In this document: positions 36,978 to 47,221 of the stretch, in pieces
Position numbering within the stretch: the stretch's first letter is position 1
How the letters are laid out: each line of letters begins with the position of its first letter
DNA from: Kineosporia babensis
GTDB taxonomy: Bacteria; Actinomycetota; Actinomycetes; Actinomycetales; Kineosporiaceae
Length of the DNA stretch: 64,000 nucleotides
Direction: 5' to 3'
NCBI RefSeq assembly: GCF_021129305.1
Contig: NZ_JAJOMB010000021.1
Location: 1-64,000, forward strand
The notes under the pieces: model-generated
Told to the model about the DNA's origin: nothing
The model's database searches: none
What the model saw: the letters and a program-made list of their open reading frames with translations, nothing else
Translations under genes and position numbers: made by a program

Positions 36978-37586
36978 GTGACCGAGACGCCCAGCACCCC
37001 CGCCGGACCAGCCGCACAGGTCGTCGGCTCGGCCGCGGACCGCAGCGCGGAGCACCGCCGCAAGTCGCTCAGCACCCGCCCGAAGGACATGCTGATCTCG
37101 ATGGCGGTGATCGTCGGCATCGTGCTCGTCCTGCTGCTGCTGGTCCCGCGGCCGAACGAGATCCCGGCCCGGGCGATCAACCCGAACGCGGCCGCCACCG
37201 GCGCCAGCGACGAGCTCGGCTTCACCCCGGTGGTGCCGGTGCTCACCCCGGAATGGACCACCCGCGCCGCCGGTCTGCAGCTCAAGACCACCGACGGGAT
37301 CACCGCCTGGCAGCTCACCTACACCACGCCGAGCGGCACCTACGTCGGCGTGCAGCAGGCCGAGAACCCGACCAAGGCCTGGGAGTCGCGGCAGGTCACC
37401 GACGGCAAGGAAGACGGCACCGAGAACATCGGCGGCCTGGAGTGGATCGACCGCAGCCGCACCGACCGGGGCACCACCAGCTGGGTGCACCGCGGCGAGG
37501 ACGGCATCACCACGATCGTCACCGGTACCGCCGACGAGGCCCAGATGAACCTGTTCGCCACCGCCGTGGCCGCCAAGCTCGGCTGA
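36978..37586 (+). CDS. DUF4245 membrane-anchored protein
   Basis: This 202-aa protein has a charged N-terminus with Pro/Ala, one membrane helix (MLISMAVIVGIVLVLLLLV), and then an extracytoplasmic domain of the DUF4245 type (WQLTYTTPSGTYVGVQQAE, GTTSWVHRGEDGITTIVTG). It is found across actinobacteria next to fumarase genes; function unknown. I use GTG 36978. AACCAT lies 6 nt upstream (a weak leaderless signature), and AGGGAG abuts the start too closely to act as a ribosome site. Confidence 0.9.
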   Translation: MTETPSTPAGPAAQVVGSAADRSAEHRRKSLSTRPKDMLISMAVIVGIVLVLLLLVPRPNEIPARAINPNAAATGASDELGFTPVVPVLTPEWTTRAAGLQLKTTDGITAWQLTYTTPSGTYVGVQQAENPTKAWESRQVTDGKEDGTENIGGLEWIDRSRTDRGTTSWVHRGEDGITTIVTGTADEAQMNLFATAVAAKLG

Positions 37587-37642
37587 GACGCCCACCCAGA
37601 CACACCGTCCTCAGTCAGGTCTTGCCCTTCCCGCCGACTCGA

Positions 37643-37657
37643 GTAGACACTGTCTAC
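37643..37657 (+). promoter_or_regulatory. Operator dyad upstream of plsC
   Basis: GTAGACA-C-TGTCTAC is a perfect 7-bp-arm dyad 24 bp before the plsC ATG. The next gene but one in the unit encodes a TetR protein, so this is its probable autoregulatory operator. TetR fatty-acid regulators often recognise such sites. Confidence 0.6.
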
Positions 37658-37681
37658 CTCAAGCCGCCGGGAGGCCTCCAG

Positions 37682-38335
37682 ATGTTCAGACTGCTCAAGC
37701 TCGCCCTGTCGCCGGCGGTGTGGCTGTTCGGCCGCCCGGTGGTCCGCGGCACCGAGCACGTACCCTCCAGCGGCCCGGTGATCCTGGCCGGCAACCATCT
37801 TTCGTTCTGCGACTCGCTGTTCGTGATCCTGGTCCTGCGCCGCCGGGTGACCTTCCTGGCCAAGGACGAGTACTTCACCACCAAGGGCCTGCGCGGGCTC
37901 CTGATGCGCTGGTTCTTCACCGCCGCGGGTCAGATCCCGGTGGACCGCAAGCACGGCGCCAAGGCGGCCGCATCCCTGCAGCAGGCCATCACAATCCTTG
38001 AGCAGGGCAAGATCTGGGGCATCTTCCCGGAGGGCACCCGCTCCCCCGACGGACGTCTTTACCGAGGCAGGACCGGCACGATCCGGGTGGCGCTGGCCAC
38101 CGGCGCACCCGTCGTCCCGGTCGTTCTGCGGGGCACCGACCGGGTGAACCCGCCGGGCAAGACGCTCTGGCGGCCGGGCAAGGTCCACATCACCTTCTGC
38201 CCGCCACTGGATCTCCAGAAGTACCAGGGCCGCGAGCAGAACCTGAAACTGGTAAGGGAAATCACCGACGAACTGATGGCGACCCTGGCCCGGCACAGCG
38301 GCCAGGAGTACGTCGACACTTACGCCACCAAATGA
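37682..38335 (+). CDS. plsC: 1-acyl-sn-glycerol-3-phosphate acyltransferase-like protein
   Basis: This 217-aa PlsC-family acyltransferase works at the membrane in phosphatidic acid synthesis. Motif I is AGNHLSFCDSLF (HX4D form: H, then D at +5 as in NHLSFCD), motif II is around GQIPVDRKH, motif III is FPEGTRSPDG, and motif IV is VVPVVLRGTD. The start is ATG with GGGAGG about 7 nt upstream. It overlaps the TetR gene by 4 bp (ATGA). Confidence 0.92.
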   Translation: MFRLLKLALSPAVWLFGRPVVRGTEHVPSSGPVILAGNHLSFCDSLFVILVLRRRVTFLAKDEYFTTKGLRGLLMRWFFTAAGQIPVDRKHGAKAAASLQQAITILEQGKIWGIFPEGTRSPDGRLYRGRTGTIRVALATGAPVVPVVLRGTDRVNPPGKTLWRPGKVHITFCPPLDLQKYQGREQNLKLVREITDELMATLARHSGQEYVDTYATK

Positions 38336-38888
38336 GCTCCCTGGAACGACGCCTGATCGAGGTGGGCGTGGAACTGCTCGAGACGAAGGGCCCCGAGCAC
38401 CTGGGCCTACGCGAGATCGCCCGCCAGGCCGGGGTTTCGCACGGAGCGCCGCGGCGTTACTTCCCCACCCATCGGCTACTGCTGGTCGCGATCGCGAAGG
38501 CGGGCCTCGTGGATCTCACCGCCGACCTGCAGCGCGCCCTGCCCGAAACCGGTTCGGCCGGAATGCGTCTCGAGCAGGTCGCGCTCGCCTACCTGGAGTT
38601 CGCCCAGCGCCGTCCGGAGATGTTCCGGCTGATGTTCCGCCATGACATCCTCGCCGACCCGCAGACCTCGCACAGCGGTCAGCACCTGCGCGAGATCTGG
38701 CTACCGCTGCTCGCGCAGATCACTCAGGTGATCGAAACCGACTTCCCCGGAGCGGGTTCCGCGGACGAGCGCGCGCTCCTACTCTGGACGCACGTGCACG
38801 GCATCGCCACGCTCGCCACCGGCCTGACCCTGGAACCGGCCGGGTTCCAGGGCCAGGCGCCGCACCTGGTCCAGAAGGCGGTCGAGGC

Positions 38889-38916
<28 letters not shown>
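38332..38916 (+). CDS. TetR-family regulator coupled to plsC
   Basis: This 194-aa protein has an N-terminal HTH ([21 protein letters not shown]) and a C-terminal ligand domain with [19 protein letters not shown], the WHG-type TetR pattern. It is translated with plsC through a 4-bp overlap and probably senses a lipid or acyl-CoA and represses the pair through the dyad at 37643-37657. Its 3' end overlaps the convergent fumarase gene by 28 bp. Confidence 0.92.
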
Positions 38917-40583
<1,667 letters not shown>

Positions 40584-40685
40584 ACACCGAATAGTAGGCA
40601 CCTGACCGGACAGGTTGGGTGCCACCTGGCTTCCCAATTACGGACGCGGTGGGCGCCGCCCGTACGAAAGCCGGGTCGCGGGGGT

Positions 40686-41795
40686 TCAGACCGGGGCGGC
40701 AACCACGGTGATCACCCGGTCGATCTCCTCGATGATGGCCCGGGTCGGAGCCCCGGAGGAGGCGATCCGCCGGATTTCCAGAAGCTTGTTCAGGGTTGCC
40801 CGATCGGCCTGGGCCAGAACCTCTTCGGCGCGTTTCTCGGCGAGTTCCCGCTCGGTCTGCTCCCGGTTGGCCGATCCGCCGTTGAACAGCGTTTCCAGCG
40901 CGGCCATCAGCCGGGCCAGCACGCTGTGCACCGCGTCGGCGGCGAAACCACCCAGCAGGGCGATCGCCGGGCGGGCCAGACCGGAGAGCGCGTCGTCACC
41001 GGACCCCAGCGGAAGGAGTTCGGCGATCACCAGGCCGGCCGCCATTCCGAGCAGGATGCGCTGCAGGAAGGTGTGGTCGAACTCCGGGTCGTAACTGCCT
41101 CGGGCGACCTCCCGGCCGGCCCGGTACAGCGCGGTCAGGGCCGCGCCCAGTGCGGCCGCGGTCAGCAGGAAGACCTCGCGCAGCAGCAGGGAGCCGAACG
41201 CCGGGTCGTCCGCGCCCAGGCCGGTGCCCGCACTCGCTTCCCGCGCCTGAGGCACCGCCGCCAGCAGCACGAAGGCCGCCAGAAAGCCCAGCGTGGCCGT
41301 CATCAGCCAGCGCACCAGGGGCACGGTGCTGCCGCCCGGGCTGATCCCGCCGAAGAAGTTGACCTTGGCCAGCAGCCCCTTTCGGCCGTTGGACACCGAG
41401 ACCGGTGGGCTCTGGCGCGGGATCCGGCCACCGACGACCTTGCCTGGACGGCGGCCCTCCCGGTAGTTGTGCAGGAGCTCCAGCGTGGCCGGCCGGGCCG
41501 GGGCGACGATCCGGCTCAGCTCCCGGTGCGCCCGCACCAGCGATTCGGTGGCCAGCATCCGGTCGGCGTCGGTAGGTGCGGCGTTCCAGCCGTCGGCCCC
41601 GACTGCAGCCAGGTCCACCACGGTGTTGCGACCCCTGACCGCCTCGAACATCCACGCCTGCGGCGCCGGGGTGAGCCCCAGATCGAGAACGTGGGCGAGC
41701 ATGACTTCGACCTGCCGGCGCAGGCGTTCGACTTCCTGCCCCTTACCCGCCTCGATGCTGCCCAGGGCGGTGAGCGTTGTCTCCGGAACCACCAC
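40686..41795 (-). CDS. Unknown membrane protein with four helices
   Basis: This 369-aa protein has a soluble N-terminal part of about 150 residues, then hydrophobic helices (LMTATLGFLAAFVLLAAV, LLREVFLLTAAALGAALTAL, ILLGMAAGLVIAELLPL, AIALLGGFAADAVHSVLARL). It ends in a charged coiled coil (REQTERELAEKRAEEVLAQA). I do not recognise the family. It starts with GTG, with AAAGGGG just upstream. It stands alone between the fumarase and carbonic anhydrase genes. Confidence 0.8.
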   Translation of the reverse strand: MVVPETTLTALGSIEAGKGQEVERLRRQVEVMLAHVLDLGLTPAPQAWMFEAVRGRNTVVDLAAVGADGWNAAPTDADRMLATESLVRAHRELSRIVAPARPATLELLHNYREGRRPGKVVGGRIPRQSPPVSVSNGRKGLLAKVNFFGGISPGGSTVPLVRWLMTATLGFLAAFVLLAAVPQAREASAGTGLGADDPAFGSLLLREVFLLTAAALGAALTALYRAGREVARGSYDPEFDHTFLQRILLGMAAGLVIAELLPLGSGDDALSGLARPAIALLGGFAADAVHSVLARLMAALETLFNGGSANREQTERELAEKRAEEVLAQADRATLNKLLEIRRIASSGAPTRAIIEEIDRVITVVAAPV

Positions 41796-42242
41796 GTTCC
41801 CCTTTCACAGGCTCCTTATGTGACCGAACGTAAGGGATCGGTAGCGGATTGTTTCGCATCTTTGGGGTGGCAGGAGGAAAGTAGGGTGTTCGGTCCAGAC
41901 CTGCATCCCCGTGTTCAGCCGCTCCACAAAGGTCCCAGGCTGTCCCAACCGCATCGGGAATCGCCGGACGCCACCTGCGGCCCACCGTGGCCGGGTCGGG
42001 GGACGCGACGTGCGTGTCGCAATCCGGCGTGTCGGCGTGTCGCGCACTGAATCGGCACTCTCTGCACGATTGGCCGGGCCGATCGCGGTCCGAATCCCGG
42101 AACCGGGTCGAGAATTCCTTCGCGATCAGGGACGATTCGCTGATTCTGCGGTTGCTCGCTGTTGACCGGTCTTCGCTGAGCGGAAGAATCAGACACCATA
42201 TGCACGCTCGGATTTCCGGAGCGCGAGAGAGGAACGACGAGG
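41796..42242. other. Intergenic region without recognised gene
   Basis: This is the divergent spacer between the membrane protein and carbonic anhydrase genes. The frames present lack coding bias. Reduced GC near 41815-41890 marks the likely promoter of the membrane protein. No terminator or strong dyad is seen. Confidence 0.5.
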
Positions 42243-42890
42243 GTGAGCACGAACATGGGTAGTGACGCAGTGGAACTGGACGCCGCCGGGAGCCTGGCCG
42301 AGCTTCTGGCCGGTAACCGGCGCTTCGTCAACGGTGAGGTGGCCCACCCCAACCAGGACGCGCACCGCCGTTCCGGGCTGGCGAACGGCCAGCGCCCGTT
42401 CGCCCTGATCTTCGGCTGCGCCGACTCCCGGGTGGCCGCCGAGATCATCTTCGACCGCGGCCTGGGCGACCTGTTCGTGGTCCGCACGGCCGGTCACGCG
42501 GTGGACAACGCCGTGCTCGGCTCGATCGAGTTCGGGGTCGACGTACTGGAGATCCCGCTGGTGATCGTGCTCGGGCACGACAGCTGCGGGGCGGTGAAGG
42601 CCACCATGCAGGCGCACGACAGCGGCAAGATGCCCTCGGGGTACCTGCGCACCGTGGTCGAGATGCTCAGCTCCAGCGTGATCGGGGCCCGGCTGCAGGG
42701 CCACGGCGAGATCAACGAGATCGTCGCCGACCACTCGGTGCAGGTGGCCCAGGAGCTGCCCGAGCGCTCCAGCGTGATCGGCCGCCGGGTGGCCGACGGC
42801 CGGCTGGCGATCGTGGCCATGGAGTACGCCCTCTCGGACGGCGCCGTGCAGGTGCTGAGCAGCACGATCAGCACCCCGAAGGTGGCCTGA
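42243..42890 (+). CDS. Beta-class carbonic anhydrase
   Basis: This 215-aa zinc enzyme interconverts CO2 and bicarbonate. Zinc and catalytic residues are in IFGCADSRVAAEIIFD (Cys, Asp-Arg dyad) and VLGHDSCGAVKA (His and Cys). FVVRTAGHAVDNAVLGSIE completes the signature. The start is GTG 42243, with AGAGGA upstream; the ATG at 42255 is an alternative. It precedes fumC by 74 bp on the same strand, which would supply bicarbonate for anaplerosis, though co-transcription is not shown. Confidence 0.95.
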   Translation: MSTNMGSDAVELDAAGSLAELLAGNRRFVNGEVAHPNQDAHRRSGLANGQRPFALIFGCADSRVAAEIIFDRGLGDLFVVRTAGHAVDNAVLGSIEFGVDVLEIPLVIVLGHDSCGAVKATMQAHDSGKMPSGYLRTVVEMLSSSVIGARLQGHGEINEIVADHSVQVAQELPERSSVIGRRVADGRLAIVAMEYALSDGAVQVLSSTISTPKVA

Positions 42891-42964
42891 GCCGCAGTTG
42901 TGGCCAGAGGCCAGGTTGCCCGGCTCGGGTGGCTGAACGGTGATTCGCGGGGCCAGGATCGGGT

Positions 42965-44347
42965 ATGGCCAATGAAGACATGCGCGTCGAGCACGACACG
43001 ATGGGCGAGGTCCTGGTTCCCGCGAACGCCCTGTGGGGCGCCCAGACCCAGCGTGCCGTGGACAATTTCCCGATCAGCGGGGTGCGGATCGACCCCACGG
43101 TGATCTGTGCCCTGGCCCGGATCAAGGCCTCCGCGGCCCGGGTGAACGCCGAGCTGGGGGTGGTGGAGAAAGACGTGGCCGCGGCGGTGGCCGCGGCCGC
43201 CACCCGGATCGCCGAGGGTGAGCACGCCGATCAGTTCCCGATCGACGTGTTCCAGACCGGTTCCGGCACCTCGACGAACATGAACGTGAACGAGGTCGTG
43301 GCTGCCCTGGCCGGCCGCGACCTCGGGCGTCCGGTGCACCCGAACGACCACGTCAACGCCTCACAGTCGTCCAACGACACGGTGCCCACGGCCGTGCACG
43401 TGGCCGCCACCGGCGCGGTGGTGCAGTCCCTGGTGCCGGCCCTGGAGAAGCTGGCCACCTCGTTCGAGAACCTGGCCACGCGCACCCAGCACGTGGTGAA
43501 GGCCGGGCGTACCCACCTGATGGATGCCACCCCGGTCACCCTCGGCCAGGAGTTCGGCGGGCACGCGGCGCAGATCCGGCGTTCGATCGAGCGGATCCAG
43601 GGCACCCTGCCGCGAGTGGCCGAGGTGCCGCTGGGCGGTACGGCGGTGGGTACCGGGATCAACACTCCGCCCGGTTTCGCCGCCGCGGTGATCGCGGATC
43701 TGGCCACCAGCACGGGCCTTCCGATCACCGAGGCACGGGATCATTTCGAGGCGCACGGTTCCCGGGACGGCCTGGTCGAACTGTCCGGTGCGCTGCGCGG
43801 TCTGGCCGTCAGCCTGACCAAGATCTGCAACGACCTGCGCTGGATGTCCTCCGGCCCGAACGCCGGCCTGGGCGAGATCCACCTGCCCGACCTGCAGCCC
43901 GGTTCCTCGATCATGCCGGGCAAGGTGAACCCGGTGATCCCCGAGGCGGTGCTGCAGATCTGTGCCCAGGTGGTGGGCCACGACGCCACCCTGGCCTGGG
44001 CCGGGGCCAGCGGCAACTTCGAGCTGAACGTGATGGTGCCGGTGATCGCCCGCTCGCTGCTGGAGCAGATCCGGCTGCTCACCAACGGCTCGCAGCTGCT
44101 GGCCGAGCGGGTGGTGGACGGGATCGAGCCGAACGAGGCGCGGGCCCGGGAACTGGCCGAGTCCTCCCCCTCGATCGTCACCCCGCTGGCCCGGCCGCTG
44201 GGCTACGAGGCGGCCGCGAAGATCGCCAAGTACGCGGTGGCCGAACGCATCACGATCAAGGCGGCGGCGCTGGCCCTGGGGACGGGCGACCTCACCGAGA
44301 CCCAGCTGGACGAACTGCTCGACGTGAGCCGGATGACCCACCCGTAA
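42965..44347 (+). CDS. fumC: Class II fumarate hydratase
   Basis: This 460-aa homotetrameric, cofactor-free fumarase belongs to the aspartase/fumarase superfamily. The N-terminal [34 protein letters not shown], the active-site His in [13 protein letters not shown], and the signature [15 protein letters not shown] with the catalytic Ser are all present. It starts with ATG, with AGGA 7 nt upstream. With the class I enzyme nearby, the cell has an iron-dependent and an iron-independent fumarase. Confidence 0.97.
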   Translation: MANEDMRVEHDTMGEVLVPANALWGAQTQRAVDNFPISGVRIDPTVICALARIKASAARVNAELGVVEKDVAAAVAAAATRIAEGEHADQFPIDVFQTGSGTSTNMNVNEVVAALAGRDLGRPVHPNDHVNASQSSNDTVPTAVHVAATGAVVQSLVPALEKLATSFENLATRTQHVVKAGRTHLMDATPVTLGQEFGGHAAQIRRSIERIQGTLPRVAEVPLGGTAVGTGINTPPGFAAAVIADLATSTGLPITEARDHFEAHGSRDGLVELSGALRGLAVSLTKICNDLRWMSSGPNAGLGEIHLPDLQPGSSIMPGKVNPVIPEAVLQICAQVVGHDATLAWAGASGNFELNVMVPVIARSLLEQIRLLTNGSQLLAERVVDGIEPNEARARELAESSPSIVTPLARPLGYEAAAKIAKYAVAERITIKAAALALGTGDLTETQLDELLDVSRMTHP

Positions 44348-44350
44348 ACG

Positions 44351-44400
44351 CAGGAACGGCGCCCTCTCTCGAGCGGAGGGCGCCGTTCCTGTCTGTTTCT
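44351..44400. terminator. fumC/transglycosylase bidirectional terminator
   Basis: A perfect 16-bp stem (44351-44366 and 44376-44391) with a 9-nt loop is followed by TCTGTTTCT on the plus strand. It fills the gap between two convergent genes. Confidence 0.92.
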
Positions 44401-45763
44401 AGTACCAGTTCACCGACTGGCTGTGACCCCAGGCGGCGCAAGGGGTTCCGTAGCGGTCCTCGATGTAGTCCAGACCCCAGCGGATCTGGGTCACCGGGTT
44501 CGTCCGCCAGTCGGAACCCGCCGAGGCCATCTTGCTGCCCGGCAGCGACTGCGGGATGCCGTAGGCGCTGGAGGTGGGATTCTGCGCCTGGTAGTTCCAG
44601 TTGCTCTCCTTGGTCCACAGCGAGTCCAGGCAGGAGAACTCGGCGGAGGACCAGCCGCGGTCGGTGACCATCACGCGGGCCGCGGACTTCGGATCGCGCT
44701 GCGCGTTGCGCAGGGCCCGCTCGCGGCGTTCCTCGGCGGCCTTGATCCGGTCGGCGGCGGCCTTGGCCTGGGTGTACTGGGAGAGCGCGGCCTTCGCCTT
44801 GGCCGGCGAGGAGTCCTTGACCTGGGTGTTGCGCTCCTCGGCCTCGGCCGCGGCTTCCTCGGCGGCCTTGGTGGCGGCAGCCGCCTCGGCCGCCTCCTGC
44901 TCCTGGACCTGGATCTCTTCGGCCGTCAGCTCGAACGCGGCGGCGGCCGTGCCGCTGTTGCCCTCGATCGGTGAGGCGTTACCGGCGAGCTGGGTGACCG
45001 CCACGCCCTCGGCGCCGACCACCAGGGCCATCACCAGCAGGCGGGCCGCGGTCGACTTGGTCTTGCCACCGAGCAGGCCGGACTTGCCGGACTTACGGGG
45101 TTCGGTCGCGGTTTTTCGGCGCCCCGGTGCCACCTCGGGAGTGGCGGGCTCGGTGGTGAGATCCAGGCCCCATTCGGCGGCCTCGACCGCGCTCGCCTCC
45201 GGCGCCCGCAGGTCGATCGGCGCGGTCGGCGGCGAGGGGATCAGGTCGGCCTCGGTGAGCCGGCGCTTCGGCTCGGGGGCCGGGATGACGACCGGGATCA
45301 GCGGCGGCTGGTTGTCCGGCTGGCGGAACGTGTCGCCGGAGACCGGGCGCGGCACGGGCATGTCGATGCCGGCCGGGCGCCACGGGTCGGTCTGCGGGAT
45401 CGGCAGGACCGCGGGAGTCGGGGCCACCGCGACCGGGTAGCGCGCCTGCAGCGAGCTGCGGCGGGCGGCCTCGGCGCTGCGCATCGCGCTGGCCGGGGCC
45501 GGCGGGCGCTGGCTGCGGCCACCGGCGGGGGCACCCGAGGGGCGGCTACCGCCGGAGGGGCGGCTGCTCGACTGACGCCGGGTTGCCGCACGGGCCTCGG
45601 CCCGGCGTAGGTCCGAGCGCTTGGGGTACGTCTTGGTCTCGCCTCGGACCGAGGTGGGCACCCCTCCTGTGCTCAACCACAAGTCCGCGAGGCCTTCATC
45701 GTTTTCAGACCCAACGGTTGCCGTCACGGCGACTACCGTGGCGAATCGGAAGGACAAGCACAA
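44399..45763 (-). CDS. Lytic transglycosylase-like wall enzyme, long form
   Basis: The protein has up to 454 residues. The C-terminal 85 residues are a small lytic-transglycosylase domain: FSCLDSLWTKESNWNYQAQ with the catalytic Glu, then SAYGIPQSLPGSKM and WGLDYIEDRYGTPCAAW. In front are an Ala/Glu coiled coil and a membrane helix (ARLLVMALVVGAEGVAV), then about 220 Pro/Arg-rich residues that would be cytoplasmic. The start is uncertain: TTG 45763 and TTG 45757 (AGGAG 8 nt upstream of the latter), or a later codon. It probably trims peptidoglycan. Its domain is a near duplicate of that of the next gene. Confidence 0.85.
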   Translation of the reverse strand: MCLSFRFATVVAVTATVGSENDEGLADLWLSTGGVPTSVRGETKTYPKRSDLRRAEARAATRRQSSSRPSGGSRPSGAPAGGRSQRPPAPASAMRSAEAARRSSLQARYPVAVAPTPAVLPIPQTDPWRPAGIDMPVPRPVSGDTFRQPDNQPPLIPVVIPAPEPKRRLTEADLIPSPPTAPIDLRAPEASAVEAAEWGLDLTTEPATPEVAPGRRKTATEPRKSGKSGLLGGKTKSTAARLLVMALVVGAEGVAVTQLAGNASPIEGNSGTAAAAFELTAEEIQVQEQEAAEAAAATKAAEEAAAEAEERNTQVKDSSPAKAKAALSQYTQAKAAADRIKAAEERRERALRNAQRDPKSAARVMVTDRGWSSAEFSCLDSLWTKESNWNYQAQNPTSSAYGIPQSLPGSKMASAGSDWRTNPVTQIRWGLDYIEDRYGTPCAAWGHSQSVNWY

Positions 45764-45865
45764 GTCTCCTGGTGAGGGTTAGGAAAGGTTTGACCTCAAT
45801 CAGACGTATCAATCTACGCTCGGTTACACAGATCAACCCACGGTGACCAGAAACGTCCAAAAGCA

Positions 45866-45899
45866 AACCGGGCCCTCCCCCGAAGGAGAGGACCCGGTT
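45866..45899 (-). terminator. Terminator of the short transglycosylase gene
   Basis: A 15-bp stem (45866-45880 with 45885-45899, G-U pairs allowed) carries a TTCG tetraloop on the transcribed strand and is followed by TGCTTTTGG. It is placed 11 bp after the stop at 45910. Confidence 0.88.
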
Positions 45900-45909
45900 C
45901 GCGAGCGGA

Positions 45910-46683
45910 TCAGTACCAGCCGTGCGAGCGCGAGTGCGCCCAGGCACCACAGGGGTTGCCGTAGCGGTCCTTGATGTAGCCCAGGCCCCACTTGATCTGG
46001 GTGCTCGGGTTGGAGCGCCAGTCCTTGCCGGCCGAGGACATCTTGCTGCCCGGCAGCGACTGCGGGATGCCGTAGGCGCTGGAGGAGGGGTTCTGCGCGG
46101 TGTGGTTCCAGCCGCTCTCCTTGGTCCACAGCTTCTCCAGGCAGCCGAACTGGCCGGACGCCCAGCCCCGCTTGGCCACCATCTCCTTGGCGATCGCCTT
46201 GGAGTTGCCCGGGGTCTTGCGGGCCGCCTGCTTGATCGCGGCCTTGCGCGCCTTCTGGGCCTTGGCCTTGGTGGTGTCCGCCGTCTTGGCGACCTTCTTG
46301 CGGGCGGCCGCGTCCGCCTTCTGCTTGCGGGCCTGCTTGGCTGCTGCGTCGGCGAGCACCTGGTCGGCCGCGACCTGACCGGCACTGCGCCGCTGCGCGC
46401 TCGTGTGCAGGCCCACCAGCGGGCTGGCCGCGTAGGTGGTGCCGATGAGCGAGGGGTTGGCGATCGTGACGCCGGCGCTGAGCGCGCCGTGCGAGCCGCC
46501 ACCGAACGAGCTGGTGAGCGCGGCCGGAACGGTCCGGCCGGACAGGTCCAGGGTCGAGGCCTGGACGCTGGTGGTGCTGGGGGCTGCAGAGGAGCCGCTG
46601 TGCGGGGCCACGGCGATCGCGGTGCCGGTGACGGCGCCGAGGAGCATGAAGGCCGAGATCGAGCGCAGGGTGCTGGGAGCCAC
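45910..46683 (-). CDS. Secreted lytic transglycosylase-like wall enzyme, short form
   Basis: This 257-aa protein starts from GTG 46683 with GAAAGG upstream. A signal peptide is evident (ISAFMLLGAVTGTAIAVA). A linker, a Lys/Ala-rich helix (QARKQKADAAARKKVAKT) and the transglycosylase domain follow, with FGCLEKLWTKESGWNHTAQ (catalytic Glu), SAYGIPQSLPGSKM and KDRYGNPCGAWAH. The two Cys of the domain probably form a disulfide. It is secreted and acts on peptidoglycan, with a role like resuscitation-promoting enzymes possible. Confidence 0.9.
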   Translation of the reverse strand: MAPSTLRSISAFMLLGAVTGTAIAVAPHSGSSAAPSTTSVQASTLDLSGRTVPAALTSSFGGGSHGALSAGVTIANPSLIGTTYAASPLVGLHTSAQRRSAGQVAADQVLADAAAKQARKQKADAAARKKVAKTADTTKAKAQKARKAAIKQAARKTPGNSKAIAKEMVAKRGWASGQFGCLEKLWTKESGWNHTAQNPSSSAYGIPQSLPGSKMSSAGKDWRSNPSTQIKWGLGYIKDRYGNPCGAWAHSRSHGWY

Positions 46684-46986
46684 GAAGAACCTTTCGACCG
46701 TGCGCCCCGGGTCGCGGCGCAGCTGTTCCACTCCGCTCCCGGCCCGCCGGTACCCGACTTCGGTACCGCGTTGACACCCTGGGGGCCCGCGAGATCCGAA
46801 CGAACCGTGATCGCCAGGTGGCCGGAAGTTCTCCACCGGGTGAAGCAGATGGCTCGTCGTCACTCACTGCAGCGGAGTGCTGACGGATTCACCGTGCAAG
46901 GCGATCCGCCGAAGCGCAAACAAATCACATTGATGTAATCGCTCTGCGTAGAGATTCGTGACTGTTCTATTACCCACCGTGGGGAT
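46684..46986 (-). promoter_or_regulatory. Long upstream leader of the short transglycosylase gene
   Basis: About 300 nt without a gene, GC-rich near the start codon and AT-richer at 46915-46975, where the promoter should lie. A GGTACC-based hairpin is at about 46748-46768. GAATCCGTCAGC occurs on the minus strand near 46890, a string also found in c-di-AMP (ydaO) riboswitches, but the rest of that fold is not recognisable. Confidence 0.4.
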
Positions 46987-47002
46987 TGTGACGGGCGTCA
47001 CG
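46987..47002. promoter_or_regulatory. CRP/GlxR-like binding site
   Basis: TGTGA-CGGGCG-TCACG matches the CRP consensus TGTGA-N6-TCACA in nine of ten fixed positions. It lies about 300 bp upstream of the short transglycosylase. In mycobacteria and corynebacteria, rpf-type wall enzyme genes are known CRP/GlxR targets, which supports the call. Confidence 0.6.
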
Positions 47003-47160
47003 CGCGAACGGGTGGCGCTCCCGATCGGTCGACCAACGCCTACTGACACAAGGATTTTTGAGATCTCGGGCAGCTTCGCAGGGGGTTCGGACGGAGCGTC
47101 GGGCATCGCCGCCGACGACCGAATTGCGCTCACTTTCGGTAGCCGCGAGCAACCAAAACG

Positions 47161-47196
47161 CCGGACCCGGCTCGGAGTTCTCCGAGCCGGGTCCGG
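47161..47196 (-). terminator. phoH terminator
   Basis: A perfect 16-bp stem (47161-47176 and 47181-47196) with a 4-nt loop is followed on the minus strand by CGTTTTGG. It begins 25 bp after the phoH stop. Confidence 0.93.
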
Positions 47197-47221
47197 GTCC
47201 GAACGGGTGCCGGGCGGCTAC

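Noticed and set aside
41865-41895. RNase P RNA-like GGAGGAAAG string
   Set aside because: It is a single short match without the flanking P4 and specificity-domain blocks.
45705-46502. 265-aa minus-strand frame overlapping both transglycosylase genes
   Set aside because: It is an Arg/Pro-rich alternative frame of the short transglycosylase gene without domains.
46684-46960. ydaO (c-di-AMP) riboswitch
   Set aside because: Only GAATCCGTCAGC and the gene context match; the other conserved blocks and pseudoknot partners could not be located, so it is not listed as a riboswitch.
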